This document shows positions 29,501 through 39,852 of a stretch of 64,000 nucleotides of DNA, one piece after another (positions within the stretch are counted from its first letter, which is position 1; each line of letters begins with the position of its first letter). This DNA comes from an uncultured Chlorobiaceae bacterium (GTDB lineage: Bacteria > Bacteroidota > Chlorobiia > Chlorobiales > Chlorobiaceae). Location of the stretch: the NCBI GenBank assembly GCA_903940125.1, contig CAJAJL010000008.1, positions 51,852-115,851 on the forward strand, in the 5' to 3' direction. Under the pieces are notes generated by a model. The model was not told the DNA's origin. It was given only the letters and a program-made list of their open reading frames with translations, and did no database searches. The position numbers and the translations under genes are program-made.

Positions 29501-31065
29501 CAGAAGGAATTATACCGACAACCCTTAAGATCGAGGGCAGAACACCGAAACCCGATATTTATCTGACCACTCATCTGCGTAATACAAAGATTAAGATAGA
29601 ACCTACACAGGTTTCCTACACGCTCAACGGGGAACTCTTTGTTACCCCAAACAATATCGAGCTGCAAAATATATTTTTGACTGATACCATTTACGGAACC
29701 GGCCAGATAAACGGTGTTGTAAAACTTGAAAAGCTGCAGCCGACGGGACTGGACATCGGTGGAAAATTTGACAATCTTCTCTTGTATAATAAAAAAGACA
29801 AACAGGATGAAACCTCGTTCGGAACTATTACAGCGTCATCCAATAACCTCAGGCTTCGAGGCACTCTCACCGAACCGATTGCCGAAGGGGAGTTGATAGT
29901 CAATGCTGCGGACTACTCACTCTACCGTACAGGAGCCAATGTAAACGCCAAGTATATCGGCATTGACAAATTCATAAACTTTGTTCCACGGAACCCTGTC
30001 GTCAATACACCAGGTATCGATGCTGTGCATAAACCGGCAACACCGACAGAGTTCTATCACTCGGTGATCGATATTCTGCAGATAAAAAATCTGAGAATCA
30101 GCAGTGTCGAACCACTCAAGTATACAGTTATTTTTGACCGCATCAGAGGAGAACAGCTTGAAACTTCAATCAACAACCTTTCCCTGATCGTCAATAAAAG
30201 CAATCAGCAATATCGACTGTTCGGCTCTGTCAATGTCGTTGGTGGCAAATACAAATTTTCCAATACAAACTTTGATTTGCAGGATGGAGGAAAAATCACA
30301 TGGAACAATGTTGATATCCGAAGTGCTGTGATGGATAATCTTTATGGCATCAAGTATTTGAGCGCAACAAACCAGCAGACCAGTGAACGGGATAATGTAA
30401 AACTGCTTATCGCCATTACCGGTACAATAAATGAACCGCTGGTCACGATGGGCTATTATTTGAATGAACAAACGCAGCCCTATGCATCGTCAAATATGAT
30501 TGGTGGAAAATCGAGTCAGATTGACCCTAATGCTGAACTGAACGTTATTTCCATGCTGCTTTCCAAACAGTGGTACGCCAGACCCGGAAGCACCGGACAG
30601 GCTTCAAATATTGCAGTTTCAAGTGTCGGGATGTCCGCTGGATCCGGTCTGCTTTCGTCCCAGTTTTCGAGGGTCATTCAGAATTTTGCAGGTCTTGAAA
30701 GTTTCAATGTCAATGTCGGGATGGATAAGCGAGGTGCACTTAGCGGACTTGACCTTTATGTTGCGCTCAGTGTCCCCGGAACTGATGGAAAAGTCCGGTT
30801 TATAGGGTCTGGAAGTTCCCCTACCCTCAAGGATTCACCTCTCTCCAATTATTATGGCACCGAACAGAAAATTGAATACCGGGTGACTCCAAAAATCTAC
30901 CTCGAGACATACCGTTCTTATGGACTTAACGCTAACGGAACGTCGAGCACCAATCTGCAGGCACCTTCGGAAATATGGGGTGCAAGCGTATCGTACAAAG
31001 AGCGCTTCCAAACCTGGGAACAGTTCTGGAAACGTCTTATTCCCTCATCCGACAAAAAAAAATAA
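26560..31065 (+). CDS. tamB: TamB-family translocation and assembly module protein
   Basis: 1501 aa from a TTG (GTG two codons later is equally possible); no ATG fits, and the start lies within the end of the rfaE2 gene. An N-terminal membrane anchor at about residues 13-34 ([20 protein letters not shown]) is followed by a very long beta-rich periplasmic region of repeated AsmA-like strands. The C-terminal DUF490/TamB domain (about 1100-1501) shows [57 protein letters not shown] and [20 protein letters not shown]. Such proteins form a lipid-carrying or protein-assembly conduit between membranes. The coupling to lipopolysaccharide genes fits an envelope role. Confidence 0.93.
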   Translation: MIVERIKRHILRVLSACSTVVLLLSLTSLIVLNSGLLDRMAKDQVIALFNEKLFGRLELQDLHLQFPNKVTLINPRIYGPGDNSPALKASTVSLKFNFLTLLQPKIKRIYLRRLTADSLNAIITTQKNGKLNLEIIFTSRDPDSTKTQLEHFFCKNLQIKNSSLLYTGTNRTGHLPVGINNINLELSKFTAKKQLLRGTLETVKFNIPASKFSLRQGSGQFFFSENRSELLALKAVSNKSSAELSTTIDHFNIFTRQWQQQLTRSTSFLTVQKLAMHSDDLKLLLPAFSLPAGVYTLQGNAKGKKDNLEILDAKLSHLKSSIALKGELLNLHNSNALGYRLKCDSSRIAAPFLESILATSSYKDIAGKTGDITFFGHAQGNLHAIKTDITTLSSLGEASLSAEAATSKPEELTSKGKFVLKKFQPHKLSGTGSSEKSLVNASGSFEGKVFAKKINQLSADIKLANSFWRTQQVSEGSLSLKYNGKLLNSTLFLKNKVTSFNVDTAIDLSNTTPRYHATGKTSGLDISTIVGSNAFKSDLNGVFAVQGSGYDPKSLNVAAVLQFSPSTINGFQLKEHSKAAFDIAQTAGSSRTSISSDFLDLLADGDYSFEELIALGKFAGSGISRELSTQNIWNSALPVPSTALHTLTKPFTVDYRIAVKDIAPLEMLLPFKGLTLQGSADGRAVYRNGLCSIGSSINIARLQVRNDVLLENLSMSTALECSSNGTQKASASGKTSAITVDRKKTGAALFSGHYTPSQLDGTLELVLPNPAQSLSTKFSATKEGSSYNLLFQQLAVKDTPGIWKAAENSRITFSKTSARFNHFTITKGSQEAVLDGELSNVLPGSFQCVLSNLELDELKRFSINPFLDKLSGTINASLAVSGKPDAKTSSLNVSGKSVRYDKFSIGTLQCNALHRGNFLRFDLHSSMPSTNTIEGKGTIPLVLSFYPLQFRMNEQQAISVSLHSDNLSAQSLTLLPFFESAEGIIPTTLKIEGRTPKPDIYLTTHLRNTKIKIEPTQVSYTLNGELFVTPNNIELQNIFLTDTIYGTGQINGVVKLEKLQPTGLDIGGKFDNLLLYNKKDKQDETSFGTITASSNNLRLRGTLTEPIAEGELIVNAADYSLYRTGANVNAKYIGIDKFINFVPRNPVVNTPGIDAVHKPATPTEFYHSVIDILQIKNLRISSVEPLKYTVIFDRIRGEQLETSINNLSLIVNKSNQQYRLFGSVNVVGGKYKFSNTNFDLQDGGKITWNNVDIRSAVMDNLYGIKYLSATNQQTSERDNVKLLIAITGTINEPLVTMGYYLNEQTQPYASSNMIGGKSSQIDPNAELNVISMLLSKQWYARPGSTGQASNIAVSSVGMSAGSGLLSSQFSRVIQNFAGLESFNVNVGMDKRGALSGLDLYVALSVPGTDGKVRFIGSGSSPTLKDSPLSNYYGTEQKIEYRVTPKIYLETYRSYGLNANGTSSTNLQAPSEIWGASVSYKERFQTWEQFWKRLIPSSDKKK

Positions 31066-31113
31066 GTCCTTCTGTTTTTGTAAATTGCCTGAAAAAACAA
31101 GGGGCATTACATT

Positions 31114-32355
31114 ATGGGTAACGTTTTGAGAGGAAAAAACATCATTATTGGCATATCGGGCGGAATTGCAGCCTATAAAACGCCGCAATTAGTGCGATTG
31201 CTAAAAAAACAAGGTGCACAAGTCAGGGTTGTCCTCACTGAAGGTGCCACCCATTTTGTGAGTGATCTTGCCCTGGCAACAGTTTCTGAAGAACGGGTAT
31301 ACCGTTCGATTTTTCCTCCTGCAGATACTTCAGGTACTGACTATACCCGTCACATCTCCCTTGGAGAGTGGGCTGATGCCTTTGTGATCGCTCCGGCTAC
31401 GGCAAATACTCTTGCACGGCTCAGTTCCGGCCTTTGTGATGATATGCTTACCGCTCTTTTTATAACGTTGCGTCCCGGCAAACCTGTAGTTATTTTTCCA
31501 GCCATGGACGGTCAGATGTTCCTGTCACCCTCTGTACAAAGAAATATTAGAATTCTATCGAGTCAAGGATGCCGTTTGATCACGCCAGACAGCGGGGAAC
31601 TTGCTTCCGGACTAAGCGGAGTAGGCCGGATGCCTGAACCTGAATCGATTGTATTATCTCTTGAAAAAGCAGTGCATTCAATTGCAAATTCCTCGCAGCT
31701 TTATGGTAAATCGGTTGTTGTTACAGCAGGACCGACAAGGGAAAAAATTGATGGTGTGCGTTTTATCTCTAATTATTCATCGGGAAAAATGGGATTTGCC
31801 ATTGCCCGCTCTGCAGCAGAACGAGGTGCTCTGGTTACGCTTATTACAGGACCTGTTCATCTGGAGACACCTTCGGGAGTGAAACGCTTTGATGTAGAAA
31901 CCGCAATGGAAATGCATGATGTCGCTGAAAACTTTTTCAAGAGCTGCTCTATCTTTATCGGTGCTGCTGCTGTTTCCGATTATCGTCCTGCAGAACCTTT
32001 CGAGGGAAAAATGAAAAAAGAACATCCTGAAATTGAACTGACCCTTATAAAAAATCCTGATATCCTTGCTGAATTCGGCATGCAGAAAGCACCGGGACAA
32101 CTTGCTGTCGGTTTTGCACTTGAAACACATGCAGGTCTGGACAATGCCCGCAAAAAACTGAACGCTAAAAACCTTGACCTTATTGCATTCAATTTTTTTG
32201 ACCGTAAAACCTCAGGTTTTGAAGTCGATACAAATATTCTTACCCTGATAGATAAAGAGGGCGTAACGACTGAGCTCCCTCAGCTGACGAAGGATCAAGC
32301 TGCAGAAAGGCTTCTTGACTGTTTAGAACAGTTCTGCGTTACAACCCAGCTTTAA
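31114..32355 (+). CDS. coaBC: Bifunctional phosphopantothenoylcysteine decarboxylase/phosphopantothenate-cysteine ligase
   Basis: 413 aa. The N-terminal flavoprotein domain (CoaC) has IIIGISGGIAAYKTPQLVRLL (8-28), the catalytic His in YTRHISLGEW, APATANTLARLSSGLCDDML, and PAMDGQMF as its PxMNxxM-type motif. The C-terminal CoaB domain from about 195 has VVVTAGPTREKIDGVRFISN, SSGKMGFAIA, AAAVSDYRP and LIKNPDIL. Together they convert 4'-phosphopantothenate plus cysteine to 4'-phosphopantetheine for CoA. It is the first gene of a tight run coaBC-udg-dnaB-ptsI. Confidence 0.97.
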   Translation: MGNVLRGKNIIIGISGGIAAYKTPQLVRLLKKQGAQVRVVLTEGATHFVSDLALATVSEERVYRSIFPPADTSGTDYTRHISLGEWADAFVIAPATANTLARLSSGLCDDMLTALFITLRPGKPVVIFPAMDGQMFLSPSVQRNIRILSSQGCRLITPDSGELASGLSGVGRMPEPESIVLSLEKAVHSIANSSQLYGKSVVVTAGPTREKIDGVRFISNYSSGKMGFAIARSAAERGALVTLITGPVHLETPSGVKRFDVETAMEMHDVAENFFKSCSIFIGAAAVSDYRPAEPFEGKMKKEHPEIELTLIKNPDILAEFGMQKAPGQLAVGFALETHAGLDNARKKLNAKNLDLIAFNFFDRKTSGFEVDTNILTLIDKEGVTTELPQLTKDQAAERLLDCLEQFCVTTQL

Positions 32356-32377
32356 CCCCTGAAAATGTGTTATTATC

Positions 32378-33010
32378 ATGCAAGGTTTTTTATTCGGTCA
32401 GGAAGAACAGTGCCCTCCTGTTCCGTTACATACAGAATCATCATCGGAAGCACTGGCTCTGCTGTACAATTCATCAAAAGAGTGCCGCAAGTGCAGACTT
32501 GCTGAAACCAGACGAAATTTTGTTTTCGGTGAAGGAAATCCCAGTGCTGATCTTGTTGTTATTGGAGAAGCTCCCGGTGCCGATGAAGATGCTTCAGGCA
32601 GACCTTTTGTAGGCAGATCCGGACAGCTGCTTGATAAAATTCTTCTGGCTGCAGGATTTGCCCGCGAGGATGTTTTCATTTGTAATATCCTGAAATGCCG
32701 GCCCCCTGGAAACCGTAACCCGCTTGCCGATGAAATAGAGCTTTGTATGCCCTTGCTGCTCGGTCAACTCCAGATTGTAAACCCTAAAATTATTCTTGTT
32801 CTGGGAAAAGTTGCTGCCAATGCCCTGTTTGAAAACAATCTTTCCTTAGGGTCGATGAGAGGTAACGTTAGAAAATGGAAAAAGTATGATTGTTTTATTA
32901 CCTATCATCCAGCGGCCCTGCTTCGTAACCCAAACTGGAAACATGGGTGCTGGCAGGATATCCAATTGATGATGCACCATTACGAAAAGATATCGGGGAC
33001 TGAACGATGA
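32378..33010 (+). CDS. Family 4 (Fe-S) uracil-DNA glycosylase
   Basis: 210 aa. Cys36 and Cys39 (CRKC), Cys107 (KCRPP) and Cys123 (ELCMP) match the four ligands of the [4Fe-4S] cluster in family 4 enzymes. The water-activating motif is GEAPGADED (63-71), and ITYHPAALLRNP supplies the second motif with its catalytic His. It removes uracil from DNA as the first step of base excision repair. It starts 22 bp after coaBC and overlaps dnaB by 4 bp (ATGA). Confidence 0.95.
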   Translation: MQGFLFGQEEQCPPVPLHTESSSEALALLYNSSKECRKCRLAETRRNFVFGEGNPSADLVVIGEAPGADEDASGRPFVGRSGQLLDKILLAAGFAREDVFICNILKCRPPGNRNPLADEIELCMPLLLGQLQIVNPKIILVLGKVAANALFENNLSLGSMRGNVRKWKKYDCFITYHPAALLRNPNWKHGCWQDIQLMMHHYEKISGTER

Positions 33011-34530
33011 ACAAGCAAGCCAGTGTTGCCATAGATTTCAGCAAAGATATCGATTTCAGTAAGGAAAGTCGCGTTCCGCCCTATTCCACTGAAATTGAAC
33101 AGGAGGTTCTTGCCTGTATTCTTCTTGAGGATGACCCTATAGAACTGGTTATCCAGATATTTGGCGATAATGGCGAGGAGGTTTTTTATGAGCGACGCCA
33201 CCAGCTCATTTTTAAAGCGATGCTTCAGCTCTACCATAAACGGCAGGCGATCGACATCATTACGGTCAGTGAAGAGCTGCTGAAAATGAATGAGCTTGAA
33301 CCCGTCGGCGGAAGGCACTACCTGGCCGAACTTTCGGGTAAAGTTATCAGCGCGGCAAATATCGAGTACTATGCGCGTCTGGCAAAAGAAAAGTTTCTCT
33401 ACCGGAGAATGATTTCGATTTCGGCTAAAATTTCCGGAGCTGCGTACAGCTCATCGATGGATATCTTTGATCTGGTCGAACATGCTTCCCAGCAGTTTTT
33501 TAATATCTCCCAGGCTGGAATCAAAAAGAAAGCCTCTTTAATTAAAGAGCTTGTGAAAAATGGCATTCGGATGCTTGAGAGTCTGAGGGCATCGCAATCA
33601 TCTGTTACTGGTGTAGGATCCGGTTTTTCTGAATTGGATCAACTGACGGCTGGATTTCAGCCGTCCGATATGATTATTATTGCGGCAAGGCCTTCTGCGG
33701 GCAAAACCGCATTAGCGCTTGCCGTGGCCCGTAATGCTGCTGTGGATTTCGATACTCCGGTGCTTTTTTTCAGCCTTGAAATGGCAGAGGTGCAGTTGGC
33801 GATAAGGCTTATGTGCGCTGAGGCCTATGTTGAATCTCAGCTTGTCAGAACCGGACGGATAACTCCTGAAATGATGGGCAGGATTATCAACAGCATGGAT
33901 AAACTCAATGAAGCAAAACTGTTTATTGACGATACTGCGGGTATTTCCATTATGGAACTTGCCGCAAAAACCAGAAGGATGAAGCAGGAGCACAATATCG
34001 GTATGGTTGTGGTAGATTATCTTCAGCTGGTGACACCTGTCAGGGATGGCAGAACAAACAGGGAGCAGGAGATCGCCCAGATATCCCGTTCACTGAAAGC
34101 GCTGGCCAAGGAACTGAATATTCCAGTCATTGCCCTCGCACAGCTTAACCGCTCTGTCGAACAACGCTCAGGTGACAGAAGACCTCAGCTCAGCGATCTA
34201 AGGGAGTCCGGATCTATCGAACAGGATGCTGATGTTGTGATGTTCCTTTCCAGACCGGAAATGTATGGCAAAGCAACGTTTGAAGACGGTTCATCAACAA
34301 AAGATGTTGTTGAAATTGTCATCGGGAAACAGAGGAACGGCCCAATCGGGGATATACGGCTGTTATTCCTGAAAAATTATGGGCGTTTTCAATCAACAGC
34401 CAACAGCTATGTTTCAGGCGGGGAGGGATCAAACACTTCTCATGAAGTGATGCATTACCTTCCATCATCGCCGGAGCCGGAAAAAACGAATGCCGGCACA
34501 TTTATCACTCAGGACGACGCACCTTTTTAA
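33007..34530 (+). CDS. dnaB: Replicative DNA helicase DnaB
   Basis: 507 aa. The N-terminal domain (about 20-130) has PPYSTEIEQEVLACIL and FYERRHQLIFKAML. The RecA-like domain has GSGFSELDQLTAGFQPSDMIIIAARPSAGKTALAL (Walker A PSAGKT), FFSLEMAEVQLA, VVDYLQLV (Walker B) and QLNRSVEQR / LSDLRESGSIEQDAD (arginine finger region). No intein is present. The hexamer unwinds DNA at the replication fork. The insertion-free length and clear motifs leave little doubt. Confidence 0.98.
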   Translation: MNKQASVAIDFSKDIDFSKESRVPPYSTEIEQEVLACILLEDDPIELVIQIFGDNGEEVFYERRHQLIFKAMLQLYHKRQAIDIITVSEELLKMNELEPVGGRHYLAELSGKVISAANIEYYARLAKEKFLYRRMISISAKISGAAYSSSMDIFDLVEHASQQFFNISQAGIKKKASLIKELVKNGIRMLESLRASQSSVTGVGSGFSELDQLTAGFQPSDMIIIAARPSAGKTALALAVARNAAVDFDTPVLFFSLEMAEVQLAIRLMCAEAYVESQLVRTGRITPEMMGRIINSMDKLNEAKLFIDDTAGISIMELAAKTRRMKQEHNIGMVVVDYLQLVTPVRDGRTNREQEIAQISRSLKALAKELNIPVIALAQLNRSVEQRSGDRRPQLSDLRESGSIEQDADVVMFLSRPEMYGKATFEDGSSTKDVVEIVIGKQRNGPIGDIRLLFLKNYGRFQSTANSYVSGGEGSNTSHEVMHYLPSSPEPEKTNAGTFITQDDAPF

Positions 34531-34539
34531 AACCCCATT

Positions 34540-36333
34540 ATGCCAGACAATAAACACCCATTGAGTTCCACGCGCAGAATGATAATGCCTGCGGAACCGG
34601 CCACAAGGCATCCCGAAGAGAGCTACAACGGGATCGGCGCATCAAGAGGTATAGCTATCGGTGAGTGCTATGTGTTCATAAAAGAAACGGGAAGTCATGA
34701 AGCCAGGGAACTTAACGAGAAAAATATAAACGAAGAGATTGAAAGGTTTCTCACCGCTCTCAACCGATCTGAAAAGGAACTGAAAAAAATTGAACGGGTA
34801 ACCATTAGAAAACTTGGCAAGGGATACTCCAATTTGTTTCAAGCTCAGATAATGATGCTTCACGATCCTGTGCTTATTGATGCAATCAGCGACCGTATAC
34901 GTTTGGAACGTAAATCTGCACACCTGGTCATTGAAGAAGAGTTCGATCACTATGTTGCAAAGTTTATCAATTCCGATGATTTGATTTTTCAGGATCGTGC
35001 TGATGATTTGCATGATATAAAAAACCGTATTATCAGAAATCTTAACGTCAGAAAACTGCACTCATGGATACCGGAAGGTGTGATTGTTGCTGCCGATATT
35101 CTCTCCCCTGCAGATATTATTCTTCTGAGCCGCAACAATATCAAGGGATTTGTAACCGATTCAGGGGGAAGTACTTCTCATATTTCTCTGATTTGCAAGT
35201 CACTCAACATCCCTATCGTCGTAGGACTCGGCAACCTGTCACAAAAGATAACAACAGGTATGCAACTGATCATAGACGGAAGTACCGGAACGGTGATCAC
35301 AAATCCTGAAGAGCAAACTATTGCGGGATATATCAGCAAAAAAGAGGCTGAACAAAAATATGCAGCTGATACCTCTCTGACGGCGATGCTTCCGGCTACA
35401 ACAAAATGCGGCATACGAATCACTTTTTATGCCAATATCGACTTCAAAGAAGAGTTGCTCGCCTTAAAAGCTGCTGGTGCTGAGGGAGTTGGCCTTTTCA
35501 GAAGCGAAAACCTTTTTACCGACGGTAATAATGTTCCCAAAGAATCCGAACAGTACTCCTGCTATCGGGAAATGGCGGAAATGATCACTCCTATGCCTCT
35601 TGATGTTCGCCTGTTTGATATAGGAGGTGATAAATTGATTTACTCGCCTGTAAAGGAACCAAATCCAAACCTTGGGTGGCGTGGCATAAGAATACTTATC
35701 GACCTCCCTGACATACTTGACAACCAGATAAGAGCTATAATACGCTCTAATATCCATGGAAACCTCGCTATTCTGGTACCTATGATCATCTCGCTTGATG
35801 AGATCCGGCATGTCCGGAGCATCATCGACAAGCATTATGCGGAATTAACCAAAGAGGGAAATACGCAGATTGAAAAACCTGGAGTAGGTGCAATGATTGA
35901 GGTCCCGGCTGCAGTGGAGCTGATTGAGGAAATAACAAAATGTGCTGATTTCATCAGCATCGGAACCAATGACCTCACTCAGTACACTCTTGCTGTTGAC
36001 AGAAACAATGTTATTGTGCAGGATCTCTTTGAAAAGTTTCATCCGGCAATTATACGGCAGTTGCACAGGGTCATCAGAACTGCCAAAAAAAACCACTGCA
36101 AAGTAACGATTTGCGGAGATATGGGTTCAGACCCTCTTGCACTGCCATACCTTTTAGGATGCGGACTGAGAAGGTTCAGCGTTGTCACCTCAGATATTCC
36201 GAAACTTAAATCAATGGTATCGAGCTACTCAATTGCTGAAGCTGAAGCTCTTACAAAGGAGTGTCTGACCCTTGATACCTCTGCAAAGATCAAAGCCTGC
36301 CTGGAAGCTTTCCAGGCAGCTCATTGCTATTGA
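34540..36333 (+). CDS. ptsI: Phosphoenolpyruvate-protein phosphotransferase (PTS enzyme I)
   Basis: 597 aa, slightly longer than E. coli EI because of a ~28-residue N-terminal extension. The EIN domain contains the swivelling phosphohistidine region GGSTSHISLICKSLNIP with His214 as the phosphorylated residue. The PEP-binding barrel has EGVGLFRSENLF, RLFDIGGDK, NPNLGWRGIRILI, IGTNDLTQYTLAVDRNN and ICGDMGSDPLALPYLLGCG, the last holding the catalytic Cys. It transfers phosphate from PEP to HPr. No HPr or sugar-specific EII is in the window; in related bacteria such orphan systems act in regulation rather than sugar uptake. It lies 9 bp after dnaB. Confidence 0.95.
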   Translation: MPDNKHPLSSTRRMIMPAEPATRHPEESYNGIGASRGIAIGECYVFIKETGSHEARELNEKNINEEIERFLTALNRSEKELKKIERVTIRKLGKGYSNLFQAQIMMLHDPVLIDAISDRIRLERKSAHLVIEEEFDHYVAKFINSDDLIFQDRADDLHDIKNRIIRNLNVRKLHSWIPEGVIVAADILSPADIILLSRNNIKGFVTDSGGSTSHISLICKSLNIPIVVGLGNLSQKITTGMQLIIDGSTGTVITNPEEQTIAGYISKKEAEQKYAADTSLTAMLPATTKCGIRITFYANIDFKEELLALKAAGAEGVGLFRSENLFTDGNNVPKESEQYSCYREMAEMITPMPLDVRLFDIGGDKLIYSPVKEPNPNLGWRGIRILIDLPDILDNQIRAIIRSNIHGNLAILVPMIISLDEIRHVRSIIDKHYAELTKEGNTQIEKPGVGAMIEVPAAVELIEEITKCADFISIGTNDLTQYTLAVDRNNVIVQDLFEKFHPAIIRQLHRVIRTAKKNHCKVTICGDMGSDPLALPYLLGCGLRRFSVVTSDIPKLKSMVSSYSIAEAEALTKECLTLDTSAKIKACLEAFQAAHCY

Positions 36334-36342
36334 AAAGATGAT

Positions 36343-38448
36343 TCAGGGACGCAAGTCCTCAATTTTTGCATTCTTTCGTACTGAAGCAAAATATTCGGCA
36401 AACAACTGTTCCTGTTTTGCACGGAGCAATTGCGGTGCAACGCCAGCCTGTTCAACCTTAAGGTCAAGACCGGCGGGGAGAGTTTTTTTGCTGACCAGAA
36501 CAAGAGCGTATCCATCAGTTGTTTTCACGGGGGCAGACAGTTTGCCTGGCTCCATACCAGACATCGCCTCAACCAGGGGTCTGTCAACCGCGTACCCGGG
36601 AATCAATCCATCGCTCCAACGAATTTCATCAGCATTGACAACATGCAGACCGGGATTCTGAGCGGCAATTTTATCAAGAGTCATACCCTGTCCTTTTGCC
36701 ATAAGAGCAAGTTTCTTCTCAAGTACAAAGCTTTTCTTGTCTCTTACAAGCTCAGCATTAATCCTCGATTTCAACTCCTTGTCAAGCAGGCGATATCCGG
36801 TATCATTCTTGCCCGTCAGACGCATGACAAAAAAACCTTTTTCTGTTTCAAGAACATCTGAAAGGTCGCCTTCCTGAGCCTTAAAGGCAAATGCTGTAAT
36901 TTTTTCACTGTAACCAATCGGTGCGACAGGCATATGTCTGCCGAACTCGGCAGTCTTGCTGATCGTCAACCTGGAACTGGCAGCGCTCTTGTCGAAGCCT
37001 TTCTCTTTGGCACTCTGCTGAAAAACCATAGCAAGACGACGTCCACTGTCTACTGTTTCTGTTGAAGGCTTGATTTTTCTGACTATTTCCGAACAGACAA
37101 CAGCGGTCTGATCAAAACCGGTAACCTTGATAATATGAAGGCCGAACTGTGTCTGCACTGGACCGACAATTGCTCCGGGACGGGCATTGAAAACAGCTGC
37201 AGAAAATTCAGGGACCATTCGATCTTTGCTGAACCATCCTACATCACCACCATTAACGGCGCTGGCAATATCGGCTGAATATTTTTTTGCAAGTGCCTCA
37301 AAGGAAACGCCGGCCTGTAGCTGTCTGGAGATAAGCATTGTGAGTTCGCGAACTTTTTGAACATCTTCCTTGCTTGCAGGATTGAAACGCAAAAGAATAT
37401 GCGATGCCCTTGCAACAGGCTGGGCTAAAGAGGTGAGCTGTTTGATTTTTATCAAGTGATATTCACCCCGATCTGCTATCGGGCCGACAATAGTTCCCTG
37501 CTTTACATTAGATGAGCTGAATACAGTCTCCCCGACTGAAGGAGAAAAATCAGCACGACTATAGGTAACGTTGATACCTGTCGGACGGTCACTCTGCACT
37601 TTGACATAATCGGCGTCGTTGACAGGTCCGGAAAACTCGGTACGGATTGCTTCAAGTTCTTTACGAACTCCAAGACTGTCTTTTGATGAAGGTGCCAGAG
37701 GGAAAAAAACAAAATCGGCTTTTCTGGAAGGTACCTGTTTAAAAAGTTCTTTATGGTCATCATAATATTTTTTGATTTCCTCTTCCTTTACAGGAAAGTT
37801 GCTGTCGGCTCCTGCAAAGCTGAAGGGAACTGGAATAAAAGAGGCTGAAAACCGCGTAAACTGTCTGCTGACGATATCACTTATCTCCCTGTCTGTTACA
37901 TGATCGAGGGTTTGCAGGGCTCTGATCAGTTTGTTGATTTTTAGCTCCCTGCGAACAATTTGCTCAACCTGCAGCCATAACTCTTTGCTGTGCGGGTCAC
38001 GACGGGCAGTCTCCAATTTTTTTCGATCGATGACTCCGGTTGTCGGATTACTGAAATTCTGACGAATAACCATAGGTGGATTAGGACTATCAAGTGCTTC
38101 GACAACTTCCTGGTCTTGAAGTCCAATGCCGAATTTCACAAACTGCTCTTCCAGCAAGGTCTGGTCAACAACGGTATTCCATGCCTGTTCCTGAAGTCCG
38201 AGTTCGGTTTCCGACGTGACTTCAGCGCCAGGATTATTTCTCCTGTAATTCTCGGTATACTCCTTGTATACCTCATCATATTGACTGAATGGAATAGACT
38301 TTCCATTGATTTTACCCGCCTGATTGGATTTGCCGGAAAATCCCGAAAAATTCATACCCCATTCAAAAACAATCAGCGCAAGAAATGCCGCTAAAAGCGT
38401 ATACAATATAATATGAGTCTTATCCCGCAAGCTGGACATTACAGCCAT
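36343..38448 (-). CDS. PpiD/SurA-type peptidyl-prolyl isomerase, membrane-anchored foldase
   Basis: 701 aa. One N-terminal membrane helix (about 12-30, HIILYTLLAAFLALIVFEWGM) anchors a periplasmic body, as in PpiD. A SurA-N-like chaperone region follows (VDQTLLEEQFVKFGIGLQDQEVV). A clear parvulin domain covers about 355-450: ARASHILLRFNP, FEALAKKYSADIASAVNGGDVGWF, FNARPGAIVGPVQTQFGLHIIKV. A second, degenerate parvulin-like segment may lie near 520-620. It should help outer-membrane and secreted proteins fold. It is convergent with ptsI, 9 bp apart. Confidence 0.92.
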   Translation of the reverse strand: MAVMSSLRDKTHIILYTLLAAFLALIVFEWGMNFSGFSGKSNQAGKINGKSIPFSQYDEVYKEYTENYRRNNPGAEVTSETELGLQEQAWNTVVDQTLLEEQFVKFGIGLQDQEVVEALDSPNPPMVIRQNFSNPTTGVIDRKKLETARRDPHSKELWLQVEQIVRRELKINKLIRALQTLDHVTDREISDIVSRQFTRFSASFIPVPFSFAGADSNFPVKEEEIKKYYDDHKELFKQVPSRKADFVFFPLAPSSKDSLGVRKELEAIRTEFSGPVNDADYVKVQSDRPTGINVTYSRADFSPSVGETVFSSSNVKQGTIVGPIADRGEYHLIKIKQLTSLAQPVARASHILLRFNPASKEDVQKVRELTMLISRQLQAGVSFEALAKKYSADIASAVNGGDVGWFSKDRMVPEFSAAVFNARPGAIVGPVQTQFGLHIIKVTGFDQTAVVCSEIVRKIKPSTETVDSGRRLAMVFQQSAKEKGFDKSAASSRLTISKTAEFGRHMPVAPIGYSEKITAFAFKAQEGDLSDVLETEKGFFVMRLTGKNDTGYRLLDKELKSRINAELVRDKKSFVLEKKLALMAKGQGMTLDKIAAQNPGLHVVNADEIRWSDGLIPGYAVDRPLVEAMSGMEPGKLSAPVKTTDGYALVLVSKKTLPAGLDLKVEQAGVAPQLLRAKQEQLFAEYFASVRKNAKIEDLRP

Positions 38449-38473
38449 AGATTATCCCTTCGTTAAGATGTTG

Positions 38474-39136
38474 TTAAAAAACAGTGTCGTTCCACCCTTC
38501 CCTGCCGACCAGCGGTACAAAAGAGAACTGCTGAAATATCTCTTTCCTGAAATCATTGCCCGATCTGCGTATAACCGTCATCTGCTGGGAACAGGAGCCA
38601 CCTATAGGAATAACCATACAACCGTTCCGGGCAAGCTGATCCAACAATGTCTGCGGTTCCCGAGGAGCTCCGGCAGTAATCATAATACCATCAAAAGGAG
38701 CTTCACTCTTCCAGCCAAGTGTCCCGTCTCCTAAGCAACAGGTGATATCCAGACCGAGCATGGCAAAATGTTTTTCTGCCCTTTCATAAAGCTCAGCTAT
38801 CCGTTCAACCGTAAAAACCGTGTAACCGAGATGATCAAGAATTGCTGCCTGATAACCTGATCCTGTACCAATTTCGAGCACTTTTCCCGAAGAGCAGCAT
38901 TCAACGAGCAAGGCAGTCATAAAGGCTGCCGTGAAGGGTTGAGAAATGGTCTGTCCAAACCCTATAGGATAAGCTGCGTCGCTGTAGGCTAATTCTCTGG
39001 CTTCTCTGTCAAAAAAAAGATGGCGTGGAACCTCAAGAAAAGCATCAAGGACACGCCTGTTGACAATACCATACCGCTGCAACGTTTCAACCATCTCCCT
39101 GCGCCTGAGCTCATGAAGTTGTTCCGACTTTTTCAT
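38474..39136 (-). CDS. pcm: Protein-L-isoaspartate O-methyltransferase
   Basis: 220 aa from ATG 39136, which places MVETLQRYGIVNRRVLDAF where family members normally begin. In-frame starts at 39175 (ATG) and 39196 (TTG) would add residues not seen in the family. Motifs: PRHLFFDREARELAYSDAAYPIGFGQTISQPF, the SAM loop VLEIGTGSGYQAAIL, and DGTLGWKSEAPFDGIMITAGA. It methylates isoaspartyl residues in damaged proteins using SAM. The gene ends 25 bp from the foldase start, so the two may be co-transcribed, linking repair and folding. Confidence 0.93.
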   Translation of the reverse strand: MKKSEQLHELRRREMVETLQRYGIVNRRVLDAFLEVPRHLFFDREARELAYSDAAYPIGFGQTISQPFTAAFMTALLVECCSSGKVLEIGTGSGYQAAILDHLGYTVFTVERIAELYERAEKHFAMLGLDITCCLGDGTLGWKSEAPFDGIMITAGAPREPQTLLDQLARNGCMVIPIGGSCSQQMTVIRRSGNDFRKEIFQQFSFVPLVGREGWNDTVF

Positions 39137-39268
39137 CGAAAAAACACCATTTGTGCTGTTACCGATCGAAAACATCCTGAAACACTTATCTTTCAATCAA
39201 GAGAAACGGGGATTCTATTCCTTCCTCGCTCCGGATCGCTAATATTGCATCAAAAACAACAAAAAACA

Positions 39269-39850
39269 ATGTCTGGCTCACAGTTTACCATTTTTGGCAG
39301 TAAATACCCTATGGGTTCCTATATCCTCTTCATTAGAATTTCCAGCTCTTTTACGCTTGCATTCGGAAGGTTTCAGCAATCCAGACAGTTTACCATAGCA
39401 GAAGGTGACTATATCTACGTCGGCTCTGCACTGGGCCGTTCGGGAAATCCTCTTGCCAGAAGGCTTATCCGCCATGCTTCCCGTTCCAGAGGAAAGCCGC
39501 CACATACCATCAGGAGTTCGATAATAAAACAGTTCTCCCTGGATGAGGTAACTGGAAACTGCACCTTTGAAATTACAGAGAAAAAACTCCACTGGCATAT
39601 TGATTATCTTCTTGAGCATCCTGAGACTGAAATAACCCATGTCGTCATCATAGGAAATCCTGAAAGAATGGAGCACAAGCTGGCTGAGTTTCTCGCCGAT
39701 CTCAAGGAAACATCTGAGCTTGCACCACGCCTCGGCGCTCAGGATACACGAAACAGTACTCATCTTCTCCGTATCACCGATAGGCAAAAGATTCTTGACC
39801 AGCTCATGCAATACATTCCGCTCTTGAACGATTCTATCGACATGGAATAA
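39269..39850 (+). CDS. DUF123 / GIY-YIG-like protein
   Basis: 193 aa from the ATG at 39269; the frame is open further upstream but that part overlaps pcm antisense and is unlikely to be coding. The motif MGSYILFIRISSS, then EGDYIYVGSAL (a G-x-Y-x-Y-V-G-S-A pattern) and LARRLIRHASRSRGKPPHTIRSSIIKQF matches the DUF123 family, a nuclease-like GIY-YIG relative sometimes fused to endonuclease III in archaea. WHIDYLLEH is the other family landmark. The C-terminal CxH-type end is replaced by THLLRI. Function is unproven; DNA repair is the usual suggestion. Confidence 0.8.
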   Translation: MSGSQFTIFGSKYPMGSYILFIRISSSFTLAFGRFQQSRQFTIAEGDYIYVGSALGRSGNPLARRLIRHASRSRGKPPHTIRSSIIKQFSLDEVTGNCTFEITEKKLHWHIDYLLEHPETEITHVVIIGNPERMEHKLAEFLADLKETSELAPRLGAQDTRNSTHLLRITDRQKILDQLMQYIPLLNDSIDME

Positions 39851-39852
39851 CG

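Noticed and set aside
39020..39268. Upstream extension of the DUF123 protein
   Set aside because: It is antisense to pcm and lacks family likeness; the ATG at 39269 places the conserved MGSYILF block correctly.
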